From the NCBI RefSeq assembly GCF_014268935.2, contig NZ_JABWRJ020000004.1, positions 372,001 to 436,000 on the forward strand: a stretch of 64,000 bases of DNA, written 5' to 3'. How positions within the stretch are numbered: position 1 is the stretch's first letter; each line of letters opens with the position of its first letter. A program made the position numbers and the translations under genes. This document shows, in pieces, positions 16,608 to 26,090 of this stretch. Under the pieces are notes generated by a model. That model searched no databases and was not told where the DNA came from. It saw nothing but the letters and a program-made list of their open reading frames with translations. The stretch comes from Pseudomonas peradeniyensis (GTDB taxonomy: Bacteria; Pseudomonadota; Gammaproteobacteria; Pseudomonadales; Pseudomonadaceae).

Positions 16608-17813
16608 TCATTGCACCAACTGGTTGATCTCGATGATCGGCATCAACACGGCCATGACGATCAGCAGCACCACTGCGCCCATGACCACGATCATCAATGG
16701 CTCCAACAGCGCGGTCATGCCCATGGCGCGGCGTTCGATGTCCTTGGCCAGGCTGTCGGCGGCGCGGTCGAGCATCGGCGGCAGGTTGCCGGTCTTCTCG
16801 CCGCTGGCGATCAGGTGGATGAGCAGCGGCGGAAAGACCTTCTCCACCGCCAGCGCCGAGGCCAGCCCGGCGCCCTCGCGCACCCGCGCCGTGGCCTCGT
16901 TGACGCACTGGTCGAGGCGGTCGTTGCCCAGGGTCTGGCGCGCCGCCTGCAGTGCCCGCAGCAACGGTACCCCGGCGCTGCCGAGGATCGCCAGGGTGGA
17001 GGCGAAACGCGCCGTGTTCAGGCCCAGCACGAAGCGCCCGAACAACGGCAGGCGCAGGATCCGCCCATGCCACGCCAGGCGCGCCGCCGGGGCGCGCAGG
17101 TAGACCCGCCAGCCCCAGAATGCTCCGGCCATCAGGGCGAAGCACAGCACACCCCATTCGCGCACGAAGTCACTGGCCGCCAGCATGGCCAGGGTCAGCC
17201 CGGGCAGGTCCTGGCGCGCCTGGGTGAAGGCGCTGACCACCTGCGGCACCACGTAGCTGAGCAGGAAGATGACGATACCCACCGACACCAGTCCCACCAC
17301 CCCGGGGTAGATGAATGCCGTGAGGATCTTGCCACGCAGGGTGTTGCGGTCCTCGATGTAGTCGGCCAGGCGCTCCATCACCTGGGCCAGGTCGCCGGAT
17401 TCCTCGCCCGCCGCCACCAGTGCCCGGTAGATCTCGGGGAAATCCCTCGGCCGCTCGGCCAGGGCATCGGCCAGGTGCATGCCGCTGCGCACGTCGCCGC
17501 GCACCGCGCCCAGCAACTGCGCCACATGCTTGCGCTCGGCCTGCTCCAGGGTCGCCCCCAGCGCCGCCTCCAGCGGCAGGCCGGCGGCCAGCAGGCTGGC
17601 CAGCTGACGCGTGGCCCAGGCCAGGTCGCCGTCGGACAGTTTCGCGCCGAACAGGCCACTGCCCTGCCCGGCCGCAGCCTGGACTTCGACCTCCAGGGTG
17701 GTCAGGCCCAGGGCGCGCAGCTGGGCCATCGCCGCCGCCTGGCTGTCGGCTTCGAGCAGGCCCTTGACCACGCGGCCCTGGGCGTCGGCGGCTTCATAGC
17801 GATAGCGGTTCAT
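16608..17813 (-). CDS. gspF: Type II secretion inner-membrane platform protein GspF
   Basis: 401 residues, the usual GspF length. The start MNRYRYEAADAQGRVVKGLL and the cytoplasmic repeat domains (WATRQLASLLAAGLPLEAAL; NTARFASTLAILGSAGVPLL) are characteristic. Three hydrophobic segments follow the family layout, the last at MIVVMGAVVLLIVMAVLMPI. It forms the central membrane platform that couples the GspE ATPase to pseudopilus assembly. Its ATG overlaps the gspE stop (ATGA), showing tight coupling. It is the last gene of the minus-strand cluster and is followed by a pseudogene fragment. Confidence 0.93.
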   Translation of the reverse strand: MNRYRYEAADAQGRVVKGLLEADSQAAAMAQLRALGLTTLEVEVQAAAGQGSGLFGAKLSDGDLAWATRQLASLLAAGLPLEAALGATLEQAERKHVAQLLGAVRGDVRSGMHLADALAERPRDFPEIYRALVAAGEESGDLAQVMERLADYIEDRNTLRGKILTAFIYPGVVGLVSVGIVIFLLSYVVPQVVSAFTQARQDLPGLTLAMLAASDFVREWGVLCFALMAGAFWGWRVYLRAPAARLAWHGRILRLPLFGRFVLGLNTARFASTLAILGSAGVPLLRALQAARQTLGNDRLDQCVNEATARVREGAGLASALAVEKVFPPLLIHLIASGEKTGNLPPMLDRAADSLAKDIERRAMGMTALLEPLMIVVMGAVVLLIVMAVLMPIIEINQLVQ

Positions 17814-19234
17814 CAGGCGTCCCGTGTCACGCGCAGGATCTCTTCCAGGCAGGTGCTGCCGCTGTCGACCCAGCGCTGGCCATCCTCACGCATGCTGCGC
17901 ATGCCATTGCGCCGGGCGGCGGCGCGCAGGGCCTGTTCGTCCGCGCCCTGGTGCACCAGGCTGCGCACCTCGTCGTCCACGCAGAACAACTCGTGGATGC
18001 CGGTACGGCCGCTGTAGCCGCAATGGTTGCAATGCGCACAGCCCACCGCGCGGTACTGCCCGGGCGTTGTCGGGTCGGGCTCGCGACAGTGCGGGCACAA
18101 TCGGCGCACCAGGCGCTGGGCCAGTACCCCGAGCAGCGCCGAGGCCAGCAGGAACGGCTCGACGCCCATGTCGATCAGGCGGTTGACCGCCGACACCGCA
18201 TCGTTGGTGTGCAGGGTGGCCAGCACCAGGTGCCCGGTCAGCGAGGCCTGCACGGCGATCTGCGCGGTCTCCAGGTCGCGGATCTCGCCGATCATGATCA
18301 CGTCCGGGTCCTGGCGCAGGATGGCGCGCAGGGCCACGGCGAAGCTCATGTCGATGCGCGCGTTGACCTGGATCTGGCTGATGCCCGGCAAGTCATATTC
18401 CACCGGATCCTCCACGGTGAGGATGTTACTGACGCTGGCGTCCAGCCGTGCCAGTGCGGCATACAGGCTGGTGGTCTTGCCCGAACCGGTGGGGCCGGTA
18501 ACCAGCACGATGCCGTGGGGCTGGCGAATCAGCTGGTCGAGCCGCTCCAGCAGGCTGGAGTCCATGCCCAGCGTCTCCAGGCGCAGGCGCCCGGCCTGCT
18601 TGTCGAGCAGGCGCATCACCACCCGCTCGCCATGACCGGTGGGCACGGTGGAGACGCGGATATCGATCGGTCGCCCGGCCACGCGCAGGGCGATGCGACC
18701 GTCCTGGGGCAGGCGCTTTTCGGCGATGTCCAGCTGCGCCATGATCTTGATCCGCGACACCAGCGCGCCATGCAGCGCCTTGCGCGGCGAGACCACGTCG
18801 CGCAGGGTGCCGTCGACCCGGTAGCGCACCAGGCAGTGGCTCTCGAACGGCTCGATATGGATATCGCTGGCCTGGTCGCGCGCGGCCTGGGTGAGCAAGG
18901 CGTTGATCATGCGGATCACCGGCGCGTCGTCCTGGGCCTCGAGCAGGTCGGTGACTTCCGGGATGTCCTGCAGCAGGCGATCGAGGTCCACCTCGTTCTC
19001 CGCCGCGCCCACCACCGCGGCCGCGCTGCCGGTGTCGGCGTAGGCGCTGACCAGCAGAGTATCCATCTGCGCATCGTCGAGCGCCTCGATCCGCGCCGGG
19101 CCATGGCGTCTGCGCACCTCGGCCACTGCCCAGGCCGGGCTCGACGGGCAGCGCGACAACACCGCCCCGGCCTCACCGTCCACCCGCAGCACCAGGCGCT
19201 GGGCCTTGGCCCAGGCGTATGGCAGGCGGCTCAA
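17813..19234 (-). CDS. gspE: Type II secretion ATPase GspE
   Basis: 473 residues from a TTG start at 19234, which overlaps the gspD stop (TTGA) and has GAGGTGG 6-7 bases upstream. The N-terminal domain is short. The ATPase core carries Walker A GPTGSGKTTSLY, the Asp box VEDPVEYDLPGISQIQV, Walker B VIMIGEIRDLETA and the His box LATLHTNDAVSAVNRL. A tetracysteine zinc site follows (LCPHC and GCAHC with CNHCGYSGRTG). It powers pseudopilus assembly from the cytoplasmic face. The open frame extends further upstream but that part is antisense-like coding over gspD. Confidence 0.92.
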   Translation of the reverse strand: MSRLPYAWAKAQRLVLRVDGEAGAVLSRCPSSPAWAVAEVRRRHGPARIEALDDAQMDTLLVSAYADTGSAAAVVGAAENEVDLDRLLQDIPEVTDLLEAQDDAPVIRMINALLTQAARDQASDIHIEPFESHCLVRYRVDGTLRDVVSPRKALHGALVSRIKIMAQLDIAEKRLPQDGRIALRVAGRPIDIRVSTVPTGHGERVVMRLLDKQAGRLRLETLGMDSSLLERLDQLIRQPHGIVLVTGPTGSGKTTSLYAALARLDASVSNILTVEDPVEYDLPGISQIQVNARIDMSFAVALRAILRQDPDVIMIGEIRDLETAQIAVQASLTGHLVLATLHTNDAVSAVNRLIDMGVEPFLLASALLGVLAQRLVRRLCPHCREPDPTTPGQYRAVGCAHCNHCGYSGRTGIHELFCVDDEVRSLVHQGADEQALRAAARRNGMRSMREDGQRWVDSGSTCLEEILRVTRDA

Positions 19235-21600
19235 CGCGCCACCTCGTCCACCGGCACCGCGCGAATCGCGGCCCGTGGTGCACGCAGCGCCGCCGGCTGG
19301 GCGCGGCCCTGGTCGGGCACGCCCTGCTCCACCGGCGGCAGCAGCGGCATGTCCATGTCCGGCAAGGCCCAGGAGTGCTCGGGCTTGAGGCTGCCCTGGG
19401 CGCGGCGGATGAAGTCGTAGCGGTTCAGGGTGATGCTGCGCCCGACCGCGGCATCGCGCACGATGTACGGACGCAGGAATACCATCAGGTTGGTCTTGGT
19501 GCTGGCCCGGCGCTCGCTGCGAAACAATGCGCCGACCCCCGGCAGCCCGGACAACCACGGAATGCCCTCGTTGCTCTGGGTGTAGTTGTCCTGAAGCAGG
19601 CCGCCCAGGACCATGATCTGGCCATCGTCGAGCAGAATGCTGGTGTCGATGGCACGCTTGTTGGTCACCGTGCCGGCCGCGCTGGAGGCACGCTGGTCAA
19701 CGCTGCTGACCTCCTGGTAGACGTCCAGCTTGACCGTGCCGCCCTCGGAGATCTGCGGACGCACGTTCAGCCGCAGCCCCACCTCTTCGCGCTGGATGGT
19801 CTGGAACGGGTTGTTGCTGTTGCCGCCGCCGTCGGTGACGTACTGACCACTGACGAAGGGGATGGTCTGGCCGACGAAGATGCTCGCCGCCTCGTTGTCC
19901 AGGGTCAGCAGGTTGGGTGTCGACAGCACGTTGCTGCCACCCTTGCTCGTCAGCGCCCGGGCCAGCACCTTGAGGTCAAGCACTTCGCCGATGCCCGGGA
20001 TCTTCACCGTGCCGTCAACCACCCCTACCGACAGCCCCTTGGGCAGCACGTCGATGCTGCTGGGTCCCTTGACCAGGCCGCTGCCGCCGAGGTTGGCGCC
20101 GCCAAACACTCCATTCTTGCCTAGGTTGCCGGCCTGCCACTGGATGCCGAACTCGTTGGCATCGTCCTCGCCGACCTCGACGATCAGGCTTTCCACCACC
20201 ACCTGGGCGCGGCGCTGGTCGAGCTGGTCGATGACTTCGCGCAGGCTGCGGTACAGCGGCTCGGGCGCGGAGATCAGCAGGGTGTTGGTGGTCTTGTCGG
20301 CCTGGATGGTCGCGCCACCGGCGGAGAACGCGGTACCCTGGTCGTTCTGCTGGGTGCTGCTGCCATAACCATTCGGTGTAGTGCCGGCGCCCTGGTTGCT
20401 ACTGCGGCTGGCATTGGCGTTGTTGTTGGCGCTGTTGCCCTGCGCGCTACTGCCATTGCCGCTAGTGCCGTTGCCACTGCCGCCGGTGAGCATGCCGCCG
20501 CCGCTGAGCAGCGCGCGCGTGGCGTCGTTGCCGGTGCTGTCGCTCTCGCCGGTCAGCAGCCCGCGCAGGCTCTGCGCCAGCTTGTCGGCCTGAGCATTGC
20601 GCAGGTACACCACATGCAGGTTGCCGGCGCTGTTCTGGGCGTTGTCGAGCTTGTAGATCAGGTCACGTGCCAGCTGGGTGCGCTCGGGGCTGCCGGAGCG
20701 GATTACCACGCTGTTCGAGCGCGGGTCGCCCAGCACGCTGATCTTCTGGGTCGGGTCGCTGCCCTGGCTGTCGAGCAGTTCGTTGACCATGCCGGCGATG
20801 TCGCTGGCGATCCCGTTGTTGATCGCCACCACGTCGGTGTCGATGGCCGTGGGTATGTCGACCCGGTCGAGGATCTGCGCCACCCGCTCGAGGTTCTCGG
20901 CGTAGTCGGTGACGACCAGGGTGTTGTTGCCGGGGTAGGCGTTGATCGGGTTGTCGGGCGAGACGATCGGGCGCAGCACCGGGATCAGGTTGACGGCGTT
21001 CTCGTACTGCAGGCGGAAGGTACGGGTGACCATGCCGTTGCCGGCGTCGCGGTCCCCGGTCACCAGTGCGCCGCCGAGCAGCTTGGCGTCGGCCTGGGGC
21101 ACCACCTGGGCCACGCCGCCGACGTCGACCACGCTGAAACCCTGCATGCGCAGGGCCGACAACAGCATGCCATAGGCTTTGCTGGCGGGCACCTCGCCCT
21201 CGGAGACCAAGGTCAGCTGGCCCTTGACCCGCGGATCGACCAGGAACTGCCGGCCTGTGGCGCGGGACAGGCCGCGCACCACGGCCTGGATATCGGCGTC
21301 GACGAAGTTCAGCTGTACCGGCTGGTCACCCAGTGGATTGGCCTGGGGCGGCGTTGCCTCGGCGCGGCTGTGGCGCTGGCCGACCCGAGGGGCAGGCTGT
21401 CGCGTTGCCGGGCGGGTCTGCGCCTCGGGCTGCGCACGATGGTCCAGCACGCCCGTCGAGGTACTGGCCTCGGCCAACGGGCGACCCAGCTCGCTGCTGG
21501 CCAAGGGGCGTTGCACGCTCGGCGCGCTGGTGCAGGCGCTGAGCGCCAGGGCCAGGAGCAAGGGCGCGAACGGCAGTCGCGGTGAACGGAGGCACATCAT
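19231..21600 (-). CDS. gspD: Type II secretion secretin GspD
   Basis: 789 residues. The start is a lipoprotein-type signal (LLLALALSACTSAPS, lipobox LSAC). N0-N3 domains follow (VQLNFVDADIQAVVRGLSRA; VVTDYAENLERVAQILDRVD). A 70-residue Gly/Ser/Asn-rich insertion lies between N3 repeats (SGNGTSGNGSSAQGNSANNN), and the secretin core has VVESLIVEVGEDDANEFGIQ, LSTPNLLTLDNEAASIFVGQ, VGLRLNVRPQISEGG and the final LGGLLQDNY. It forms the outer-membrane channel. Being itself a lipoprotein, it may not need a separate GspS pilotin. GspM ends 4 bases into it. Confidence 0.93.
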   Translation of the reverse strand: MMCLRSPRLPFAPLLLALALSACTSAPSVQRPLASSELGRPLAEASTSTGVLDHRAQPEAQTRPATRQPAPRVGQRHSRAEATPPQANPLGDQPVQLNFVDADIQAVVRGLSRATGRQFLVDPRVKGQLTLVSEGEVPASKAYGMLLSALRMQGFSVVDVGGVAQVVPQADAKLLGGALVTGDRDAGNGMVTRTFRLQYENAVNLIPVLRPIVSPDNPINAYPGNNTLVVTDYAENLERVAQILDRVDIPTAIDTDVVAINNGIASDIAGMVNELLDSQGSDPTQKISVLGDPRSNSVVIRSGSPERTQLARDLIYKLDNAQNSAGNLHVVYLRNAQADKLAQSLRGLLTGESDSTGNDATRALLSGGGMLTGGSGNGTSGNGSSAQGNSANNNANASRSSNQGAGTTPNGYGSSTQQNDQGTAFSAGGATIQADKTTNTLLISAPEPLYRSLREVIDQLDQRRAQVVVESLIVEVGEDDANEFGIQWQAGNLGKNGVFGGANLGGSGLVKGPSSIDVLPKGLSVGVVDGTVKIPGIGEVLDLKVLARALTSKGGSNVLSTPNLLTLDNEAASIFVGQTIPFVSGQYVTDGGGNSNNPFQTIQREEVGLRLNVRPQISEGGTVKLDVYQEVSSVDQRASSAAGTVTNKRAIDTSILLDDGQIMVLGGLLQDNYTQSNEGIPWLSGLPGVGALFRSERRASTKTNLMVFLRPYIVRDAAVGRSITLNRYDFIRRAQGSLKPEHSWALPDMDMPLLPPVEQGVPDQGRAQPAALRAPRAAIRAVPVDEVAR

Positions 21601-22118
21601 GAAGGGTCCTTAGCGCCATGCGCCTGATCCATGCGAAGGGTTCCTGAGAAGGTCACCGGGCTGCCCGGTTCGGTAGCCGGGTCGCGGCGTAGCGCCAGTT
21701 GGCCGATGCCAAGTCCCAGCCGCGGCGGCACGCCCTGTAGCCAGGCCATCGCCGCTTCGGCCGGGGCCCGCTGCCAGCTCAGGCGCCAGGCATCGCCGTC
21801 AGCGTCGAGTTGTGTCTGTGCCAGCAAACCGGCCTGTTCCAGGCTCTGGCGCAATGCCAGGGCGATGTCTGCTGGGCGCTGCGCCAGACGCTCGCCAAGC
21901 AGGGCGTCAAGCGACTGGGCCTGGCCGCGCAGCTTGGGTGTCTCGGCCTGCCAGTGGTCGATCTTGGCCAGGGCCGGCTGGACCAGCACCTGCCAGCAGA
22001 ACAGCACACCAAGCAAGCCGCCACCAAGGGCGACGGCACGACGTTCTCGCGCGGCCAGGGCGTGCCAGCGCTGCCGCCCCTGTGCACGCAGGGTAGCCAG
22101 GCGCGCCTTAGTCGACAT
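21597..22118 (-). CDS. gspM: Type II secretion protein GspM
   Basis: 173 residues from the ATG at 22118, which lies 11 bases inside the gspL end. A short basic cytoplasmic segment precedes one transmembrane helix (VALGGGLLGVLFCWQVLVQP). A coiled-coil stretch (ERLAQRPADIALALRQSLEQ) and a ferredoxin-like domain follow. GspM partners GspL in the assembly platform. The family is poorly conserved; assignment rests on position between L and D, size and topology. Confidence 0.82.
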   Translation of the reverse strand: MSTKARLATLRAQGRQRWHALAARERRAVALGGGLLGVLFCWQVLVQPALAKIDHWQAETPKLRGQAQSLDALLGERLAQRPADIALALRQSLEQAGLLAQTQLDADGDAWRLSWQRAPAEAAMAWLQGVPPRLGLGIGQLALRRDPATEPGSPVTFSGTLRMDQAHGAKDPS

Positions 22119-23028
22119 GGGCCAGCTCCTCGCCAGACGGGTTGGTCGCGCGCAGTGTCCAATCTTGGCCGCTGGCTTGGCCATCGATGCCACGGGCGGC
22201 AAGATCAGCCTGCCAGGCGCTGTCCGCCGGGACCTTGCCGCCGTCGGGCAAGGTGGTAATACGCAGCTGGCCATCCTGGTAATCCATGGCCTCGACATTA
22301 CCGGCCAGGAACGGCATGACCTGCCCGGCACCCTCCAGCAATGCCGTCAGCCCCGCCGCCGCGCTACCCTGCCCGCCCTGCAACTGCTGGCGCGCCTGCT
22401 GCAACGGGTTGAGCACCACCGGCAACTGCGGGAAAGCCAGGCGCACCTGGGCGACCATGCGAGTACGCAATGCTTCGCCCTCGCGAGCCAGGTGTGCGGC
22501 GTAAAGATTAAGGCCCAGGCACCAGACCAGCGTTGCCGCCGCCCAGATCCCCAGCGTGCGCCCCCAGGCCATCGGCTTTGCCGGCCCGGCCAGGCCGCCG
22601 GACAGATCCGCTGCCGACGGTGCATCGTCTTGGCGGGCGTGCAACCCGGTCGTCTTGATCCCACCGAGCTGCAGCCACGCCTGCAGCCGTGCCAGTTCCG
22701 TCACCCCGAGCCAGGCCACCGCAACCTGCCCATCGGCCCGACGCGGCCCATGCGCCACATGGACCTGCCCGGCATCACCCAGTACCAGCCCCTGCACCGC
22801 GCAGCACACGGCCGACGTCAGGCGCTTGCCGGCCAAGGGTGGCATGGCGATCTCCAGGGCCAGGCTATCCTGCTCGTGAAGGTGCAGACGCCAGGGCGCG
22901 CCCTTGGCCTCCCGAAGCAGTTGCCCACGGTTCGCCTGCCCGTGCCGATCAGCTAGGCGATACTCCAGAACCGATGCCTCGCCTAGTTCGGCCAGCGGTG
23001 CCAACCAGACCTCCATGACCGTGCTCAT
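22108..23028 (-). CDS. gspL: Type II secretion protein GspL
   Basis: 306 residues. The actin-like cytoplasmic domain fills the first 190 (VWLAPLAELGEASVLEYRLA, VCCAVQGLVLGDAGQVHVAH). A single membrane helix follows (MAWGRTLGIWAAATLVWCLG), then a periplasmic domain. GspL binds GspE and GspM and transmits the ATPase motion. It overlaps gspK by 4 bases and gspM by 11, consistent with one operon. It is shorter than the 380-400 residues of Xcp/Pul GspL. Confidence 0.82.
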   Translation of the reverse strand: MSTVMEVWLAPLAELGEASVLEYRLADRHGQANRGQLLREAKGAPWRLHLHEQDSLALEIAMPPLAGKRLTSAVCCAVQGLVLGDAGQVHVAHGPRRADGQVAVAWLGVTELARLQAWLQLGGIKTTGLHARQDDAPSAADLSGGLAGPAKPMAWGRTLGIWAAATLVWCLGLNLYAAHLAREGEALRTRMVAQVRLAFPQLPVVLNPLQQARQQLQGGQGSAAAGLTALLEGAGQVMPFLAGNVEAMDYQDGQLRITTLPDGGKVPADSAWQADLAARGIDGQASGQDWTLRATNPSGEELAHVD

Positions 23029-23975
23029 GCCCCCACCCGCCGCCAGATGACATCCGGCAACCGCCCCTCGCGCTGGCGCAGCAGCGCCTGCAGGGCAAGC
23101 TCGCGATTGCCCAGGCGCGCCAGGCCATGCAGGCGGAACCAGTCGCTGTTGATCCCCACCCGCACATTGGTCACGACCAGGGATGGCATGTGCAGGCGAT
23201 TGACGAAATCGCCGCGATTGATGAACCAGCGCCCGCCATCGCGTTCGGCCACCAACGCTGCAGCCTGCTGCAGCGACAGGCCCGGTACCTGGGCGGCCAA
23301 CACCTCGGCACTGGCGGTGTTGCCGTTGACCCAGGTCAGCGCCGGCAGCACCGTGACGAAGCGGCGCAGGCGCGCCAGGGCTTCGCCATCCATGCCCTTG
23401 AGCCCGGCCAGGGCCTCGACGCTGCGCAGCATAGGGCGCCTGGCCGGCAACGTTTCGGCGGTGCTGGACGGTGAAGTCGCACGGCCACTGTCCAGGCCCA
23501 GACCGGGATTGGAGGGTGTGGCCAGCGGGCGCTGTGGGTAGCTGTCGATCACCTGCCCGGCAATGGCCGTGGCCAGTCGCTCATTGATCCCGATCAACGC
23601 GCACAGACGCTGGAAGGTCGCCAGCGCCTCGGCATCCACCTGCCCATCAACCACCAGGTTGCGCAGGTTGAACTTGCCCTGCTCATCCTCCAGTTGCCCG
23701 TCGAAACGCACGCTGCCGGACGGCACATCGCGCATCGGCCGGGACCAGGGCTGGCCGCCACGCACCAGCGGATCGCGCAGGCGCTGTTCGAACAGCACCT
23801 GGCGGCTAAGCTGCAAGCCGCCTTCCAGGGCCCACTGGCCCTGCAATGCCAGCTGGCGATTCTCCACCTGACGGGTCAGCAAGCCCTGACGCTCGATCAT
23901 GCCGGCGGCGATCACCGCCACCACCGTGGCGATCAGCAACGCACTGATCACGGCCATGCCCTTTTGGCGCGCCAT
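23025..23975 (-). CDS. gspK: Type II secretion minor pseudopilin GspK
   Basis: 316 residues. The N-terminus ARQKGMAVISALLIATVVAV is a type IV prepilin signal cleaved after Gly, lacking Glu5 as GspK does. The large alpha domain and the end (VTNVRVGINSDWFRLHGLAR) match the family. It caps the pseudopilus tip with GspI and GspJ. It starts 6 bp after the gspG stop. Confidence 0.88.
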   Translation of the reverse strand: MARQKGMAVISALLIATVVAVIAAGMIERQGLLTRQVENRQLALQGQWALEGGLQLSRQVLFEQRLRDPLVRGGQPWSRPMRDVPSGSVRFDGQLEDEQGKFNLRNLVVDGQVDAEALATFQRLCALIGINERLATAIAGQVIDSYPQRPLATPSNPGLGLDSGRATSPSSTAETLPARRPMLRSVEALAGLKGMDGEALARLRRFVTVLPALTWVNGNTASAEVLAAQVPGLSLQQAAALVAERDGGRWFINRGDFVNRLHMPSLVVTNVRVGINSDWFRLHGLARLGNRELALQALLRQREGRLPDVIWRRVGA

Positions 23976-23981
23976 GGCCGG

Positions 23982-24428
23982 TCACAACTGCCAGGAGCCG
24001 AGATCGGCATTCACCCCGTCGCCGCCGGCCTGGCCGTCGGCGCCCAGGGAGAACACATCGATCTCGCCGTTGGCGCCCGGGTTCAGGTACTGGTACGGGC
24101 GCCCCCATGGGTCGTTGGGCAGGCGGTCGAGGTAGGCGCGCCATTGGCCGTCCTTGGCCTGGGCCGGCTTTTCCACCAGCACCTTCAGGCCCTGGTTCTG
24201 GTTGGGGTAGGCGCCGTTGTCCAGCCGGTACAGCTTGAGCGCCTGCATCAGCCCGCCGATGTCCTGGCGCGCCGCAGTGGCGCGGGCTTGGTCTGGGCGA
24301 TCGAGCACCTTGGGCACCACCATCGCCGCGAGAATCCCGAGGATCACCACCACCACCATGATCTCGATCAGGGTAAAACCCTGTTGGCGGATACGCTGGG
24401 CGGGCATGTTGCGGCGGGCGATCTGCAT
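23982..24428 (-). CDS. gspG: Type II secretion major pseudopilin GspG
   Basis: 148 residues. Prepilin signal and helix read QQGFTLIEIMVVVVILGILA, with cleavage after the Gly. The C-terminal domain has the GspG pattern (MQALKLYRLDNGAYPNQNQG, LPNDPWGRPYQYLNPG, DVFSLGADGQAGGDGVNAD), including the calcium-loop aspartates. It is the first gene of the minus-strand cluster, so its upstream region (24429-24579, shared with gspI) holds the main promoter. Confidence 0.95.
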   Translation of the reverse strand: MQIARRNMPAQRIRQQGFTLIEIMVVVVILGILAAMVVPKVLDRPDQARATAARQDIGGLMQALKLYRLDNGAYPNQNQGLKVLVEKPAQAKDGQWRAYLDRLPNDPWGRPYQYLNPGANGEIDVFSLGADGQAGGDGVNADLGSWQL

Positions 24429-24579
24429 CTCGGCATTCCTTGCGTGAGTTCGAATCGGGGGCCGATTGTGGCAAGCCGGTATGTCACGGATATTGAAAAA
24501 GCTCGGGAGTCGGCGTCGTCAAACCGTCATCGCGCCGCTCTAGAGTGCCGCTTTGCCCTGCGCGAATAATGGAGTTCCC

Positions 24580-24939
24580 GTGCGCACCACCGAGGCCGGT
24601 TTCACCCTGATCGAAGTGCTGGTGGCGCTGACCATCGTCGCCGTGGCCATGGCCGCCGCCGTGCGCGCCACCGGCTTGATGACCCAGGGCAACGGGCTGT
24701 TGCGCGACAAGGGGCTGGCCCTGCTGGCGGCCCAGGGGCGCCTGGCCGAGCTGCGCCTGGAGGGCGGCGCGAAGCCCGGCGTCAGGCAGTTCGAATGCGA
24801 CCAGGGCCGTTTGCGCCTGCGCTGTGAACAACGCCTGTCGCGTGCGCCGGGGACGATGCTGGAAGTGTCGCTGCAGGTTTTCGACCGCCAGCGCGAAGGG
24901 CCGGCGCTGGCGCGATTGCAGACATTGGTGAGTCAGTGA
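24580..24939 (+). CDS. gspI: Type II secretion minor pseudopilin GspI
   Basis: 119 residues from a GTG start with GGAG 5 bases upstream. The prepilin signal EAGFTLIEVLVALTIVAVAM and the short C-terminal domain (LLAAQGRLAELRLEGG) match GspI. It is transcribed away from gspG, an unusual arrangement, since I normally follows H within the operon. No gspH, gspJ or gspC gene is seen in the window. It ends 10 bp before the convergent transporter gene. Confidence 0.85.
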   Translation: MRTTEAGFTLIEVLVALTIVAVAMAAAVRATGLMTQGNGLLRDKGLALLAAQGRLAELRLEGGAKPGVRQFECDQGRLRLRCEQRLSRAPGTMLEVSLQVFDRQREGPALARLQTLVSQ

Positions 24940-24949
24940 GCGCAGCGCA

Positions 24950-25948
24950 TCATTTCAGCGTGACGCTCGCCTCCGGATGCCCCGCCTCAACCCGCGCCGC
25001 ATACCGCTGCGCCAGCACCGCACAGACCATCAGCTGGATCTGATGGAACAGCATCAACGGCAGGATCATCGCCCCGATGCCGCCGCCGACGAATAACACC
25101 TGCGCCATGGGCACGCCCGTCGCCAGGCTCTTCTTGGAGCCGGCGAACAGGATGGTGATGCGGTCCTCGACATTGAACCCGAGCAGCCGCCCAAGCAACC
25201 GCGTGCCCAGCAACACCACTGCCAGCAGGATCCCGCACACGGCGAACAGCCCGGCCAGGTGCTGCGGCGACACCGTGTGCCACAGGCCGGTGACCACCGC
25301 CTCGCTGAACGCGGTGTACACCACCAGCAGGATCGAGCCCTGGTCCACCACCTTCAGCCAACGCGCATTGCGCTTGACCCAGGCGCCGATCCAGCGGCGG
25401 GCGACCTGCCCGGCGACGAAGGGCACCAGCAACTGCAGGGTGATCTTCAGCACCGCATCCAGCCCGGAGCCGGTGTCGCCCGAGGCGCCCAGCAGCAGCA
25501 TCACCAGCAGCGGCGTCAGGAAGATCCCCAGCAGGCTCGAGGCCGCCGCGCTGCAGATCGCCGCCGGCACGTTGCCCCGGGCCAGCGAGGTGAAGGCGAT
25601 GGCCGACTGCACCGTGGCCGGCAAGGCGCACAGGTACAGTACGCCCAGGTACAGCTCGTTACCCACCAGCGGCACGAACAGCGGCTTGAACGCCAGCCCC
25701 AGCAACGGGAACAGCACGAAGGTGCAGGAGAACACCAGCAAATGCAGGCGCCAGTGACCGGCACCGGCGATGATCGCCTCACGGGACAGTTTGGCGCCGT
25801 GCAGGAAGAACAACAGGCCAATGGCCAGGTTGGTCAGCCAGCCGAACAGCAGCGCGCCCTCGCCGGAGCACGGCAGCACAGTGGCGATGAACACCACCCC
25901 GAGCAGGGCCAGGGTGAAGTTGTCGAACAGCATCCGTAGATATCTCAT
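24950..25948 (-). CDS. SBF-like (bile acid:Na+ symporter family) transporter
   Basis: 332 residues from the ATG at 25948 with about nine to ten membrane segments. The family signature is seen in FLHGAKLSREAIIAG, LPATVQSAIAFTSLARGNVP and AGSKKSLATGVPMAQVLFVG. It belongs to the SBF-like/DUF4137 group (P7/YfeH type) of inner-membrane transporters of organic anions. The substrate is unknown. It is convergent with gspI and divergent from the beta-lactamase gene. Confidence 0.85.
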   Translation of the reverse strand: MRYLRMLFDNFTLALLGVVFIATVLPCSGEGALLFGWLTNLAIGLLFFLHGAKLSREAIIAGAGHWRLHLLVFSCTFVLFPLLGLAFKPLFVPLVGNELYLGVLYLCALPATVQSAIAFTSLARGNVPAAICSAAASSLLGIFLTPLLVMLLLGASGDTGSGLDAVLKITLQLLVPFVAGQVARRWIGAWVKRNARWLKVVDQGSILLVVYTAFSEAVVTGLWHTVSPQHLAGLFAVCGILLAVVLLGTRLLGRLLGFNVEDRITILFAGSKKSLATGVPMAQVLFVGGGIGAMILPLMLFHQIQLMVCAVLAQRYAARVEAGHPEASVTLK

Positions 25949-26090
25949 CTCAGTTTCCGTCTTGTCTTTGTGCAAGCCTGGACGATAAGGTCTTGGCCTT
26001 TGTGCCGCTAACGCCGGAACCCCTGTCGGTGTCGCCCAACGGACACCTCGCTTCGCCACGCCCCTGATCCACGACAAGGAACGCCCCACC

